Under the pieces are notes generated by a model. The model saw only the letters and a list, made by a program, of their open reading frames with translations, was not told the DNA's origin and did no database searches. Below are positions 27,048-38,100 of a DNA stretch of 64,000 nt, piece after piece (the stretch's first letter is position 1; the number at the start of each line of letters is the position of its first letter). This DNA comes from an uncultured Saprospiraceae bacterium. GTDB lineage: Bacteria > Bacteroidota > Bacteroidia > Chitinophagales > Saprospiraceae. A program made the position numbers and the translations under genes. The stretch spans positions 1-64,000 of the forward strand of contig CALGLU010000081.1 of NCBI GenBank assembly GCA_937959275.1, written 5' to 3'.

Positions 27048-30000
27048 ATGGGAATAAAAGTCGCAGTCAGACACAAAACAAAGTACATCTACGATAAAGC
27101 CATCAAGCTCTGGCCGCAGGTAGTCCGATTGAGACCAGCCCCACATTCCCGTACATCGATTCTCAGTTATTCATTAAATATCAAGCCAGCCAATCACTTT
27201 GTCAACTGGATGCAAGACCCTTTTGGCAATTATCAAGCTCGGGTCATTTTTCCTGACCTCGTTAAAGCCTTTGAGATTGATGTCGAAGTCATTGCTGATA
27301 TGGTGACGATTAATCCGTTTGATTTCTTTTTAGAAGAATATGCAGAAACATTTCCCTTTTCTTATGAAACCTTGCTGGAGAAAGAACTCCAACCCTATCT
27401 GCACATTGAAGAATCAGGAGACTTACTAAAGGCTTTATTTGAAGAATGTAAGGCATATAAAAATCAAAATACCGTTGACTTTTTGGTCGCTGTGAATTCG
27501 CATCTGTATCGGCATCTCAACTATACGATCCGAATGGAGACAGGCGTGCAATCATGTGAAACGACCTTGAGTAAACAATTGGGATCATGCCGAGATTTTT
27601 CTTGGGTCCTTGTTCAATTGTTCAGACATTTTGGATTGGCGTCTCGATTTGTGTCAGGCTATCTAGTGCAGCTGACACCAGATGTAAAATCGAAGGATGG
27701 GCCATCAGGACCTGATGCTGACTTTACAGATTTGCATGCGTGGGCAGAAGTGTTTGTACCAGGGGCAGGATGGATAGGCTTAGACTCGACGAGTGGATTA
27801 CTGGCAGGGGAGGGGCATATCCCTTTGGCGGCGACACCACATCCTTCGAGCGCGGCACCAGTGACTGGGGCGACAGCGGTCACACAAGTTCAATTCGAAT
27901 TTGAAAATAGTGTGGAGCGGATACATGAGTATTCTCGCGTCACAAAACCATACACGCCAGATCAATGGCGGGAGATTCAAGCCTTAGGCCATACAGTTGA
28001 TGAGATGCTGATGAAAGGCGATGTGCGGCTCACGATGGGTGGCGAACCAACATTTATATCTGCAAAGGATATGGAATCTGACCAATGGAATAATGATGCA
28101 GATGGTGAAGACAAGCGCGTACTGGCTTTAGAGCTGACTCATAAACTAAAAGCAATCTATGCGAATAAAGGCTTGCTCCATTTTGGTCAAGGCAAATGGT
28201 ATCCTGGCGAGCCGATCCCTCGATGGCAATATGCCATGCTCTGGCGAGATGATGGAGAATCCATGTGGGACGATACCGCATTATTCGCTGATCCAAATCA
28301 AGCAGGTGGATTTAAGCTTACCGATGCAGAACGATTCATGGATGCCTTGTCGACATATCTCGGTTTATCTAAAGCATACATCATCCCCGCATTTGAAGAC
28401 AAAGCGTATTATCAATGGGAAGAGCAAAATCTACCTGTCAATTTTGAAGATGACAAGCATGCTGCCGAAGCCAAGATTGCTCAGCAAACCTTACTACAAA
28501 TTTTAAAAGACGGGATCGATCAACCTAAGGGATATATTCTACCATTGCGATGGGATGGTGATGAGGATAGCTGGCAGAGCTGCATCTGGTCTCTGAGAAG
28601 AGACAAATTGTATTTGGTGCCAGGCAATTCGCAAATGGGTCTGCGACTGCCATTGGATCGGATTGAGATAAAAAAGAAACGTGTAGAAGATGTGGTCGTG
28701 CCTCCTAATCATTTTGATGAGCAAGCTGGCTTACCGACGAAAGACGAGTTGCTAGCTATCATAAAGAAGCGCGACATCCAAACGACTTCAGATCACAGCC
28801 CTCAAGATGTTTTTAAAACAACCCTATGTGTCGAGTTGGTCGAGGGCAGACTACATGTATTCATCCCGCCATTAGATAATATAGCAGAGAGTTTAGAATT
28901 GTTGGCAGCCTTAGAGTTAGCTTGCCAAGCGACACAGACTAAAATTATCATAGAGGGCTATCAGTTGCCCTATCATAAGTCAGTCACTAAATTGGCAGTC
29001 ACGCCTGATCCAGGAGTCATCGAAGTCAATGTTCATCCCACCAAGAATTGGGGTGATTTATTAAGCTTGTATGATCAGTTATTTGAGGTAGCGGATGAGG
29101 TTGGCTTGGGTACCAATAAATTTATGCTCGATGGCAAGCACACAGGGACGGGTGGGGGCAACCATATCACACTAGGTGGTGTCAGCCCTGCGGATAGCCC
29201 CTTGCTGCGCCGACCGGATTTGTTGAGATCGATGATTAATTTTTGGCAAAACCATCCAGGCCTGAGTTATTTATTTTCATCAGCCTTTATTGGGCCGACA
29301 AGCCAAGCGCCGCGCATAGATGAGGGCCGCCCAGACATCATTTACGAATTAGACATTGCCTTCAAGGAATTAGATCATGTGAAAGATCCACCGTTTTGGA
29401 TGGTCGATCGAGTCCTCAGAAATTTGCTGACGGATATCACAGGCAATACCCATCGTGCAGAGTTTTGTATTGATAAATTATACAGTCCCGATTCGCAGTC
29501 TGGCCGATTAGGCGTTTTGGAATTGCGCGGCTTTGATATGCCGCCGCATAAGGAGATGTGTTTGGTACAACTATTACTGATCCGTTCGTTAGTTGCTGTC
29601 TTTTGGAATAACCCGTACAAACATAAATTAATCAACTGGGGGACTGACTTGCATAACAAGTTTATGATGCACCACTTTGTACGCGAGGACATGCACGAAG
29701 TGGTTGACTATTTAAATCAATATGGTGTCCCCTTCCGCAAAGAGTGGTTAGATGTGTTCCTTGATTTTAAATTTCCAGAATATGGAGCCGTCAATGTGGA
29801 GGGTGTGAATATGACACTCCGAGCAGGCATAGAGCCATGGATTGTGCTAGGCGAAGAAATGTCCAGCACAGGCACAGCGCGCTTTGTCGATTCATCTGTC
29901 GAGCGATTAGAAGTCTTGTTAGAAGATTTTAATCCAGACCGCTATGGCCTCTTGTGTAACACCATCGAAGTGCCCATGGTCAGGACACCCTACAAAGGTA

Positions 30001-30386
30001 AGTATGTCGCTGCGATCCGGTATAAGGCCTGGGCACCGAACTCTGCCTTGCATCCTACGATCCCAGTCAATACACCTTTAGTCTTTGATCTATACGACAA
30101 ATGGAATGATCGCTCAGTCGGCGGCTGCACTTATCATGTCATGCATCCGGGTGGCCGTAGCTATGATACCTTCCCCATCAATAGTCTAGAAGCTGAGAGC
30201 CGCCGCATGACCCGCTTCTGGGAGTTTAATCATACGCCAAAGGCATCTGTATCGATTACTAATCAAGAGGGAGGGAATGCAACGAGTTATGTTGTCGCGC
30301 ACAATGAGGTGAAGGAGAATGTGACTGTGCGGCAGATTCCGATGAGTCATGAGTTTCCGCATACATTGGATTTGAGGCGGAGTTAG
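27048..30386 (+). CDS. Transglutaminase-like / DUF2126 protein
   Basis: A 1112-residue two-part protein. The N-terminal ~290 residues are a bacterial transglutaminase domain with the cap (VAVRHKTKYIYDKAIKLWPQ) and the papain-like triad Cys181 (GSCRDF), His230 (LHAWAEVF) and Asp246 (GLDSTSG). The remaining ~800 residues are DUF2126 (DVRLTMGGEPTFISA, RWDGDEDSWQSC, KHTGTGGGNHITLGG, ELRGFDMPPHKEM). This second part resembles a carboxylate-amine ligase-type fold in the large family (stated from memory). It is divergent from, and functionally tied to, the ATP-grasp/alpha-E/Anbu set. Likely roles are peptide cleavage or cross-linking plus ligation; the real reaction is unknown. Confidence 0.93.
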   Translation: MGIKVAVRHKTKYIYDKAIKLWPQVVRLRPAPHSRTSILSYSLNIKPANHFVNWMQDPFGNYQARVIFPDLVKAFEIDVEVIADMVTINPFDFFLEEYAETFPFSYETLLEKELQPYLHIEESGDLLKALFEECKAYKNQNTVDFLVAVNSHLYRHLNYTIRMETGVQSCETTLSKQLGSCRDFSWVLVQLFRHFGLASRFVSGYLVQLTPDVKSKDGPSGPDADFTDLHAWAEVFVPGAGWIGLDSTSGLLAGEGHIPLAATPHPSSAAPVTGATAVTQVQFEFENSVERIHEYSRVTKPYTPDQWREIQALGHTVDEMLMKGDVRLTMGGEPTFISAKDMESDQWNNDADGEDKRVLALELTHKLKAIYANKGLLHFGQGKWYPGEPIPRWQYAMLWRDDGESMWDDTALFADPNQAGGFKLTDAERFMDALSTYLGLSKAYIIPAFEDKAYYQWEEQNLPVNFEDDKHAAEAKIAQQTLLQILKDGIDQPKGYILPLRWDGDEDSWQSCIWSLRRDKLYLVPGNSQMGLRLPLDRIEIKKKRVEDVVVPPNHFDEQAGLPTKDELLAIIKKRDIQTTSDHSPQDVFKTTLCVELVEGRLHVFIPPLDNIAESLELLAALELACQATQTKIIIEGYQLPYHKSVTKLAVTPDPGVIEVNVHPTKNWGDLLSLYDQLFEVADEVGLGTNKFMLDGKHTGTGGGNHITLGGVSPADSPLLRRPDLLRSMINFWQNHPGLSYLFSSAFIGPTSQAPRIDEGRPDIIYELDIAFKELDHVKDPPFWMVDRVLRNLLTDITGNTHRAEFCIDKLYSPDSQSGRLGVLELRGFDMPPHKEMCLVQLLLIRSLVAVFWNNPYKHKLINWGTDLHNKFMMHHFVREDMHEVVDYLNQYGVPFRKEWLDVFLDFKFPEYGAVNVEGVNMTLRAGIEPWIVLGEEMSSTGTARFVDSSVERLEVLLEDFNPDRYGLLCNTIEVPMVRTPYKGKYVAAIRYKAWAPNSALHPTIPVNTPLVFDLYDKWNDRSVGGCTYHVMHPGGRSYDTFPINSLEAESRRMTRFWEFNHTPKASVSITNQEGGNATSYVVAHNEVKENVTVRQIPMSHEFPHTLDLRRS

Positions 30387-31049
30387 TGCAGGAGGTATAA
30401 GTTAAAAGTGTATATAAAACTTAAAATTTTATTTGTCTGATTGAGGCGAAGGTTCGTTCTCTTTATTTGCCTGCTCTTCGTTGAAGAATCGTTCCCATAG
30501 CTGTGGCTATGGCAAGTTATATACTGCCAACTTGTACCTCTTGTACTAGGCCTAAAACTTTGCAAAAAGAGCAAAAAGTTGCTATATGAGTTGGAATTTC
30601 GGAATCTTGATTGTACCAATGGTAGAGAAATGAATACTTGATCCGAATGTGATTCTGGAAGCCTACCTGTTTAGTGTAGATACAGGTCAAAAGTGGTCAA
30701 TCCAATTGAAAATCGTATTGATTAGGGCGCAATAGAACAAATATCAAGGCTAAACGAGTTAGAACTGGCAATGCGCATATCCTCTATAAGATCCAACAGA
30801 ATTGAGAACTTTGGGATAGCTGTTTAGCAATTGATGCATCTTGATTTGTTTATAAATAAAGATGGTACTATATTTATGAATCATACAGGCTCAGAATAAA
30901 AAAAATATTGGCATTTGCCAACTCACAAACGTATAGCTGATTGAGTCACTCACCTTTAATCTTATACATAGACAAATCTTAAATTATTCGTGATAGCAAT
31001 GATATTTTTGTAGCTTTCGCGCGCTATTAACCACATGAAAATTTTGTAC
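30387..31049. other. Long intergenic region before the TonB-OmpA gene
   Basis: This 660-bp stretch carries a small hairpin CCATAGC-TGTG-GCTATGG near 30495-30512, similar in style to the one at 8162-8181. An inverted CCTGT...ACAGG lies near 30667-30687. A Bacteroidota-like -7 box TATTTTTG sits at 31003-31010, about 25-40 bp before the start codons. No upstream TTTG at the usual distance was found, so the promoter call is weak. No credible gene is present. Confidence 0.4.
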
Positions 31050-34000
31050 ATGAAAAAAATCAAACTAACATCAGTTTTTGTTTTATGCCTATTCTTTATA
31101 GGACTTATATCAATCTCGGCGCAGAGTACTGTTTCGGGAGTGATAACTTCTGTTGATGGAGAAGGCTTAATCGGCGCTAACGTTGTCGTAGAAGGAACGA
31201 CTGAAGGTACCATAACGGATATCGACGGTTCCTACACCTTAAGTACCAGTCAAAACCCTCCCTATAATTTAGTGGTGAGTTATACTGGCTTTACATCACA
31301 AACCATCCAAGTCATTAGCAATAATCAAACTGTTTCGACCTCGCTTGCTGAAGGTATTTTATTTGGAGAAGAAGTTGTGGTATCAGCCTCTAGACGGCGA
31401 GAGAAAATACAAGAAGCTCCGGCATCAGTATCAGTTTTGACATCGAGAAAACTTGAAGTATCTCCAAATGACAATGCTGCGAGAGCTATCATTAATGAAC
31501 CTGGTGTTTATATTCAACAGCAAGGAGCTGGACGTGTAAACATCCAGTTAAGAGGTGATGGTGGTATTTTTGGTTCCGCTTCATTTCCAATCTTAGATTA
31601 CAGATCATTATCTGGTCCTGGTCTAGGTACATTCGATAACATAAATTCACCTTTGAATAATATTGATATTGAAAGAATCGAGGTTGTTAGAGGTCCTGGT
31701 TCAGCATTATATGGTCCTGGTGTGACCTCTGGTGTTGTTCACTTTTTATCAAAATCTGCTATAGACAAACCAGGCACAACGGTAGAGTTGATTGGTGGAG
31801 AGCTAAGCACCTATGGAGCTTCGATTAGACATGCAACAAAAGTTTCTGATAAATTTGGATTTAAAGTTAATGGTGTCTTGAAAAGGGGTGGAGAATTCAC
31901 TTATGACCCTAATAATTCAATAGATGCTGGTTTTATAGGTTTAACAACTGGTACACTAACAAATGGTATAGTCAGTCCTGCAATTACAGGAGGTATCGTT
32001 GATGCGACTCTACCGTCACAACAATTATTATCTCCAGCACAAGTTGATCCAGATGGCGATGGAAATCCAATTCAGGATTTTTGGAGATCATTTGTCTTGA
32101 ATGGTACTTTAGAATTTAGACCACAAGATGATTTATCTGTAATTGTGTCAGGTGGTACCAACAATGGTTCTTCACCTTTTTATAATTCACAAGGTGTTGG
32201 CTTGGCTCAATCGACAGAGTATTGGACACAAGCAAGAATCCAAAAAGGTGGCTTATTTGCGCAAGCATTCTGGTTATACAATGATGGTGGTCCAGACGAT
32301 AAACCAACATTTTTATATCAAACAGGTGCATCTACGAGGGTCGAGAGAACTCAGTTAGAAGCACAATTGCAATATAATTTTGATACACCAAATTTGCTCG
32401 ATGCGAATTGGACAGCAGGCTTTGATTATAGACAATCTGTAGCAAATACATTTAACTTAGTTTATGGTCGTAATGAAGGTGATGATGATTTTGGAATCGT
32501 CGGAGGATATTTGCAAGGTAAATTTGCCTTAGGAAGTAAACTAGATTTAGTCTTGGCAGGTAGAGCTGATAGATTTAACTTCTTAGATGAGACGGCCTTT
32601 TCTCCAAGAGCTGTTTTTGTATTTAAGCCATCACCTAAGCATACATTCCGTGCAGGTTATAACAGAGCAGTTGGAGCTCCTACCCAATTGCAAGTAAATA
32701 TTGATTTCCCAGTTAGAACGATTGTACCTGGTGCATTTGATATTTGGTTGCTTGGTAATAAAGAAGCACAAACATTTAGTGATAATCCTGAGATCGTGTT
32801 TAATGGAGCCGTACCATTTCCAAATCTTCCTGTAGGAACACCTGGAATTCCATTGGCATTTGTGCAGGGAGCTGTAACACCGGCTGTTTTGCCTGCTTTA
32901 GCTGAAGGCTTGACTGCCGCTAATCCATTGTTTGCACCACTTGTACCAGTTTTATCTGAATTCTTATCGAATCCAGCTAATTTTGCTTCTGGAACAGCTG
33001 GTCAGTTTGTAGGCATTAACCTGTTCAATGGGCAGCCTCTAGGACTCATAGATGCTCCTCAAGCTAAATTGAGAATTGAAGACACATGGGAAGTAGGCTA
33101 CAAAGGACTAATTGCTGATAAACTCGGTATTAGTGTGGATGTATATAATCGATCAATTGATGGTGCGACATTATTTACTGGAATTAGTCCTGGATATTCA
33201 TTGCAGGCCACAGATAATCTAGCAAGTGATTTAGGAAATTCTGTTGGAGCAAGTGTTGTTCCATTGTTGACAGAGTCATTAGCACCATTCGTTGGTACTG
33301 CTATACCTGACCAAGCCACTTTAGAAGCAATTGTCGGACAAGTTTCAGGTATCATTGGTGGCGGATATGCGGCTGGTGGGGCAGGATTTTTACAAAGTAT
33401 TGCACCATTAAATGATGGTTTTGTTTTAGCGACTACACCAACACAAGGTGTTCCTACAAATGGAGTAACACACTTAGCTGCTGGGTATCGAACGTTTGAG
33501 AAATTCAGTTATACAGGAGCAGATATTGGTCTAAATTATTTTATCAATAATGACTTATCATTATTTGGAAATTACTCCTGGACTTCTGATAACGTATTTA
33601 ATCCATCAATCGTTGGCACGGAAGGTACAGAGCAAACATCTATTGCTCAACCTACAAACAGATACAGAATAGGTGTAAATTATACGCCTGCTTGTGGTAT
33701 GAATGGTAACCTATCATTTCAACATGATGATTCATTTGAAGCTTTCTTAGGGCAGTATTCAGGTGATACAGATGTGAAGAATTTAGTAGATGCGAGTCTT
33801 GGATACAAATTCAATACAGGGACTTTCCTAGGCTTATCTGCTCAAAATCTTTTTGATTCAGATTATAGAACATACCCTGGTTTTCCTTCAATTGGAAGAA
33901 GAGTGTTAGCAACCTTGCGACATACCTTTGGAGCAGGTGCCGATGCAAATCCTTGCGGTAATGGAATAGCATCCAGCAGCAGAAGCACAAAGAGTACTTC

Positions 34001-34754
34001 AGGTTTACTTAGTGAAGTGAATCCTAAGAAAATAGATTCAGATGGTGATGGTGTAAAAGACTTCAAAGATCTTTGTCCAGAAATACCAGGGTTAAAGAAA
34101 TTCAAAGGTTGTCCTAAAGATAAGACAATCATGGATGCTGAAGCAGAAGCGGCAAGAATCGAAGCAGAAGCAGAAGCAGCTAGAGTAGCAGCTGAAAAAG
34201 CTAAAGCAGAAGCAGCTAGAAAGAAAGCAGCAGCAGAAGCAAAAGCGAAAGCAGATGCAGCAGCCGCTAAAAAAGCAGCAGAAGAAGCTAAGATGAAAGC
34301 TGAAGCTGATGCCAAAGCAGCAGCAGCCGCTAAAAAAGCAGCTGATGCAGAAGCAGCAGCCAAAGCAGCAGCAGCAAGACAAGCAGAAATAGATACAAAA
34401 ACGCGTGCTGTATTCGCAAGAGCTTTAACTGGAATTAAGTTTAATTCCTCGGCTTCAACATTTAAACAGCAGTCTTATGATATCATGGATGATGTCGTTT
34501 CAGTCATGACTGAGTATCCAGGAATCGAAGTCCGTATTGCTGGGCACACTGATTCTCAAGGAGTTGAAGAAAATAATCAAAAATTATCCGAAAAAAGAGC
34601 GAATGCTGTCATGAATTACTTAGTTTCGAAGGGTATTAGTCCAACGAGATTAAGATCAGTTGGTTTTGGAGAAGTGAGTCCAATAGCAGATAATAATACT
34701 GCTGCTGGAAGAGCGGAAAACAGAAGAGTCGAGTTCTCTGTGATCAACAACTAA
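31035..34754 (+). CDS. TonB-dependent receptor fused to OmpA domain
   Basis: A 1239-residue outer-membrane protein with a rare architecture. A signal peptide (start at 31035, or 31050: MKKIKLTSVFVLCLFFIGLI) is followed by a carboxypeptidase-regulatory-like domain (VSGVITSVDGEGLIGANVVV). Then come a plug (EEVVVSASRRREKIQEAPAS, RIEVVRGPGSALYG) and a barrel to about residue 980. A DSDGDGVKDFKDLCPE calcium-repeat-like linker starts at ~1001, an Ala/Lys/Glu helix spans ~1033-1119, and an OmpA domain (IRIAGHTDSQGVEENNQKLS) spans ~1120-1239. The last domain should bind peptidoglycan, so the receptor would be tethered to the wall. The ligand is unknown; two hydrophobic insertions in the barrel are notable. 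The gene is single and followed by a terminator. Confidence 0.93.
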   Translation: MKILYMKKIKLTSVFVLCLFFIGLISISAQSTVSGVITSVDGEGLIGANVVVEGTTEGTITDIDGSYTLSTSQNPPYNLVVSYTGFTSQTIQVISNNQTVSTSLAEGILFGEEVVVSASRRREKIQEAPASVSVLTSRKLEVSPNDNAARAIINEPGVYIQQQGAGRVNIQLRGDGGIFGSASFPILDYRSLSGPGLGTFDNINSPLNNIDIERIEVVRGPGSALYGPGVTSGVVHFLSKSAIDKPGTTVELIGGELSTYGASIRHATKVSDKFGFKVNGVLKRGGEFTYDPNNSIDAGFIGLTTGTLTNGIVSPAITGGIVDATLPSQQLLSPAQVDPDGDGNPIQDFWRSFVLNGTLEFRPQDDLSVIVSGGTNNGSSPFYNSQGVGLAQSTEYWTQARIQKGGLFAQAFWLYNDGGPDDKPTFLYQTGASTRVERTQLEAQLQYNFDTPNLLDANWTAGFDYRQSVANTFNLVYGRNEGDDDFGIVGGYLQGKFALGSKLDLVLAGRADRFNFLDETAFSPRAVFVFKPSPKHTFRAGYNRAVGAPTQLQVNIDFPVRTIVPGAFDIWLLGNKEAQTFSDNPEIVFNGAVPFPNLPVGTPGIPLAFVQGAVTPAVLPALAEGLTAANPLFAPLVPVLSEFLSNPANFASGTAGQFVGINLFNGQPLGLIDAPQAKLRIEDTWEVGYKGLIADKLGISVDVYNRSIDGATLFTGISPGYSLQATDNLASDLGNSVGASVVPLLTESLAPFVGTAIPDQATLEAIVGQVSGIIGGGYAAGGAGFLQSIAPLNDGFVLATTPTQGVPTNGVTHLAAGYRTFEKFSYTGADIGLNYFINNDLSLFGNYSWTSDNVFNPSIVGTEGTEQTSIAQPTNRYRIGVNYTPACGMNGNLSFQHDDSFEAFLGQYSGDTDVKNLVDASLGYKFNTGTFLGLSAQNLFDSDYRTYPGFPSIGRRVLATLRHTFGAGADANPCGNGIASSSRSTKSTSGLLSEVNPKKIDSDGDGVKDFKDLCPEIPGLKKFKGCPKDKTIMDAEAEAARIEAEAEAARVAAEKAKAEAARKKAAAEAKAKADAAAAKKAAEEAKMKAEADAKAAAAAKKAADAEAAAKAAAARQAEIDTKTRAVFARALTGIKFNSSASTFKQQSYDIMDDVVSVMTEYPGIEVRIAGHTDSQGVEENNQKLSEKRANAVMNYLVSKGISPTRLRSVGFGEVSPIADNNTAAGRAENRRVEFSVINN

Positions 34755-34781
34755 ATTTGGAATGAATAGGAAATGAAATAT

Positions 34782-34818
34782 CCCTACGTTGTAACGTCAA
34801 CGTAGGGTTTTCCTTTTT
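34782..34818 (+). terminator. Rho-independent terminator
   Basis: A perfect nine-base stem CCCTACGTT / AACGTAGGG (34782-34790 and 34799-34807) is followed by a T-rich run. It lies 28 bp after the stop of the TonB-OmpA gene, so that gene is probably transcribed alone. Confidence 0.85.
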
Positions 34819-34822
34819 GTTA

Positions 34823-34841
34823 CTCAGGCATCCTGCCTGAG
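34823..34841. repeat. CTCAGGCA hairpin, copy 1
   Basis: CTCAGGCA-TCC-TGCCTGAG is a perfect 8-bp stem with a 3-base loop, just after the terminator. Other copies are at 34941-34959 and 55532-55550. It has no T-tract of its own. Confidence 0.8.
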
Positions 34842-34940
34842 ACAGAGTAATTCATTCGTCTTTCTTAAAAAGCAATTTCGTATATAATTTTCCAGATAAT
34901 TTCATTGCAGGTAACTTAAGCCTATTGATCAGAAGATGTA

Positions 34941-34959
34941 CTCAGGCATCCTGCCTGGG
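34941..34959. repeat. CTCAGGCA hairpin, copy 2
   Basis: CTCAGGCA-TCC-TGCCTGGG is the same hairpin with one base changed at the stem end. Further on, the same gap holds two more small hairpins of another sequence: GGTCTTAGAGATC (35018-35030) and GGTCT-TTG-AGACC (35052-35064). These repeats are all I see in the 380-bp gap before the next gene. Confidence 0.75.
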
Positions 34960-35134
34960 GCGTAAACAAATCAAATTCGATAACAATAACCATCCAGTCG
35001 GGGTAATATATATATCAGGTCTTAGAGATCTTACAAAAGAATTCTAGGCTAGGTCTTTGAGACCGTACATAAAATCCGAATCAAAATCTGTATTTTAACA
35101 ATACCAAAACGAGTTTTATTCAATAGGTATTGAA

Positions 35135-38100
35135 ATGAACAGAAGAGGATTGACATTAATTGCCATAATTGGACTCATTGCTTATCTCGCAATGGGCTTC
35201 TGGCCTGATGTTGATTATGGACACGATCTACCCAAAACTGTTGATTTTAATTATCATATCAGACCTATCTTATCACAGCAGTGCTTTGTCTGTCATGGCA
35301 ATGATCCTAGTTCGCGAGAAGCAGATCTCAGATTAGACATTGAGGACGGTGCGAAAGCCAGACTTGGACATGGAGGCAAAGCGATCGTTGAAGGGAATAT
35401 CAACAAGAGCTTACTCATTGAGCGTATTACTTCGGATGATCCCAAGTTTATGATGCCTCCACCAGATTCGAAAAAAGTAATGAGTCCAAGAGAGATCGCT
35501 CTTTTAAAAAAGTGGATCAAACAAGGGGCTGAATGGAAGGAGCAATGGGCATTTGTCACTCCCCAATTACCTAAAGTCCCACTATTAAACAACAATCCAT
35601 CTGTCTCTGTAGCAATAGATTACTTTATTAACGATGCTCTTGAACAGAAAGATTTATCGATAGCTGACCAAGCGGATCGCAATACATTAATCAGAAGAGT
35701 CTCCTATATACTGACGGGCTTGCCACCAACTATCGAAGAACTTGATACATATTTAAATGATGAGTCAGATAGCGCTTATGAATCAATGCTTGATCGGTAT
35801 TTAGCCTCTTCTGGATATGGAGAGCGATGGGCGAGACATTGGATGGACCTGGTGAGATATGGCGAGTCGATGGGGCACGAAGGAGATTTCAATATTAGCA
35901 ATGCTTGGGAATATCGAGATTATCTGATCAGAGCGTTTAATCAAGATGTCCCATATGATCAATTTGTGCTCGAGCATCTTGCAGGTGACCAAATAACAGA
36001 AACACGAATTAATCCTCAAGATGGATATAACGAATCCGCTATTGGCACCGCTTATTTATTCTTAGGAGATGGTAAGCATAGTCCGGTTAACACAAGAGAG
36101 GAGGAGTCAGATAAGATTGATAATATGATTGAAGTGACCTCTAAAACATTTCAAGCACTGACTGTGTCTTGCTCCCGATGTCATGATCACAAATTTGATC
36201 CCATACCTACAGCTGATTATTATGCGATGTATGGTATGTTCGAAAGTACCCGCCTTGTGCCTAAACCTGCTCGGATGCCAGTCAATCGCTTGAGCAAAGC
36301 TGACGAGCTAATGGCAGTAAAATCTAAGATTAGGAGCAAGGTCGGCGATCTATTATTGACTCAATTAGAATCAACTACACAAGAGGATCAACGAACGGCT
36401 ATTCAAAAATATGTTGCGCAGATAGATAAGTCACAAACGATAGAGCTTGATACAAGTTTGCAACTGCTGGCAGATTTCAGAGCTGGTGATTGGGAAGGGT
36501 GGTATACTGATGGTATTGCCTTTGGAGAGCATCCTGCTAAAGGAGATTTTACAATAGATAAAGAATCTAAAAAATTACAAGAATTAGGGTCTGGCTTTGC
36601 GACTAGTAGACATTTGGCTCTAGGTGTTCACGGCGTGCTGAGCTCACCTAACTTTACAATAAACAAGGAATATATTGCTGTAAGAGCTGCTGGTCAAGGC
36701 GGGACTGTCAGAATTGTCATTGATAATTTCCAAGTGATCCAAGCTCCTCTTTGGGGACAACTCAAAGCAAACGTTGATGATCCAGATTGGAAGACATACA
36801 TTCTTGATGTTAGACTTGCAAAAGGTAGGAAGGCCTACCTCGAATTTTTTTCTGGCTCTTTTGAGCGACATGTGTTTGATATACAGCCTGATGATTACGT
36901 AGATGTCCAATACGCAGTTGCTTTTTCTGGTGAGCATGATATCAAAGAGAAGATCCTTGCTGAACAATATCATAAGGAAATCCTTACTGTCGAACCTCGA
37001 AAAGCCATTGAGGATTGGGTGCGAGGCGAATCCAGTATGGATCAAACAAAGCTTGTTGGAGCATTGCGTCAAGAGTGGCTGCCTGATGTGAATACAGCGC
37101 AATTGTCTAATGAAATAAATCAGCTTAGTACATTGAGTACAGAGTTATATGACTCCACCCATTTTATCGGCATGATGGAAGGGGAGGCGATACACAGTCC
37201 AGTTTTTAATAGAGGAAGCTTTGATGATTTGTCAGATGAGAACGTTCCGCACAGATTTTTGTCTGTTGTCTCTGCAGGGCCAGATTCATTTCCGCAAGAT
37301 GGCAGTGGTCGATTGGCATGGGCTGAGTCATTAGTTGATCCCACAAATCCACTCACGTCGCGTGTTATGGTGAATCGTATCTGGCATCATGTATTTGGAA
37401 AAGGCATAGTGGAGACCGTTGATAATTTTGGTTTGCAGGGCAAGATGCCGACACATCCCGATCTGCTCAATTATTTGGCAATCACATTTATAGAAGAAGG
37501 ATGGTCAATCAAAGGGTTGATCAAACAAGTCTTGTTATCCGAAACATTTAAACAATCATCCATCGCTTCTGAAGAGAATACTGAAACCGATCCCAACAAC
37601 GAGATGCTACATCATTACCCCGTCCGCCGATTAGAAGCAGAAGCAATTAGAGATGGGATCTTAGCTGCTGCGGGTTGTCTAGATAGGCAAATGTTTGGTC
37701 CTAGTGTCCCTGTTCATTTAACTAATTTCATGACCGGCCGTGGACGACCTCGTGTATCAGGGCCATTGGATAGCTACGGACGTCGTAGCATTTATAGATC
37801 TGTGCGTCGTAATTTTATACCACCGCTCATGCAAACGTTTGACATGCCTATTCCCTTTTCAACATTTGGCAAACGCAACACGACAAATGTTCCCGCTCAA
37901 TCCTTAGCCCTCCTCAATGATCCATTTATACACGAACAAGCTGAGTATTGGGCTCAAAATATTTTGTCGCTCGAATCCGCTAGTCTAGAAGAAAGAATAA
38001 ATACAATTTATAAACGAGCATTCTCACGCGAAGCTACACAAGATGAGCAACGTCAAGCAGTTCAATTTTTAGAATTACAGGCAGCTGCACACGGCTCTTC

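Noticed and set aside
33863-34382. Ala/Ser- and Cys/Phe-rich minus-strand frames
   Set aside because: They are read-through of the GCA/GAA repeat coding for the Ala/Lys/Glu helix of the TonB-OmpA protein and have unnatural composition.
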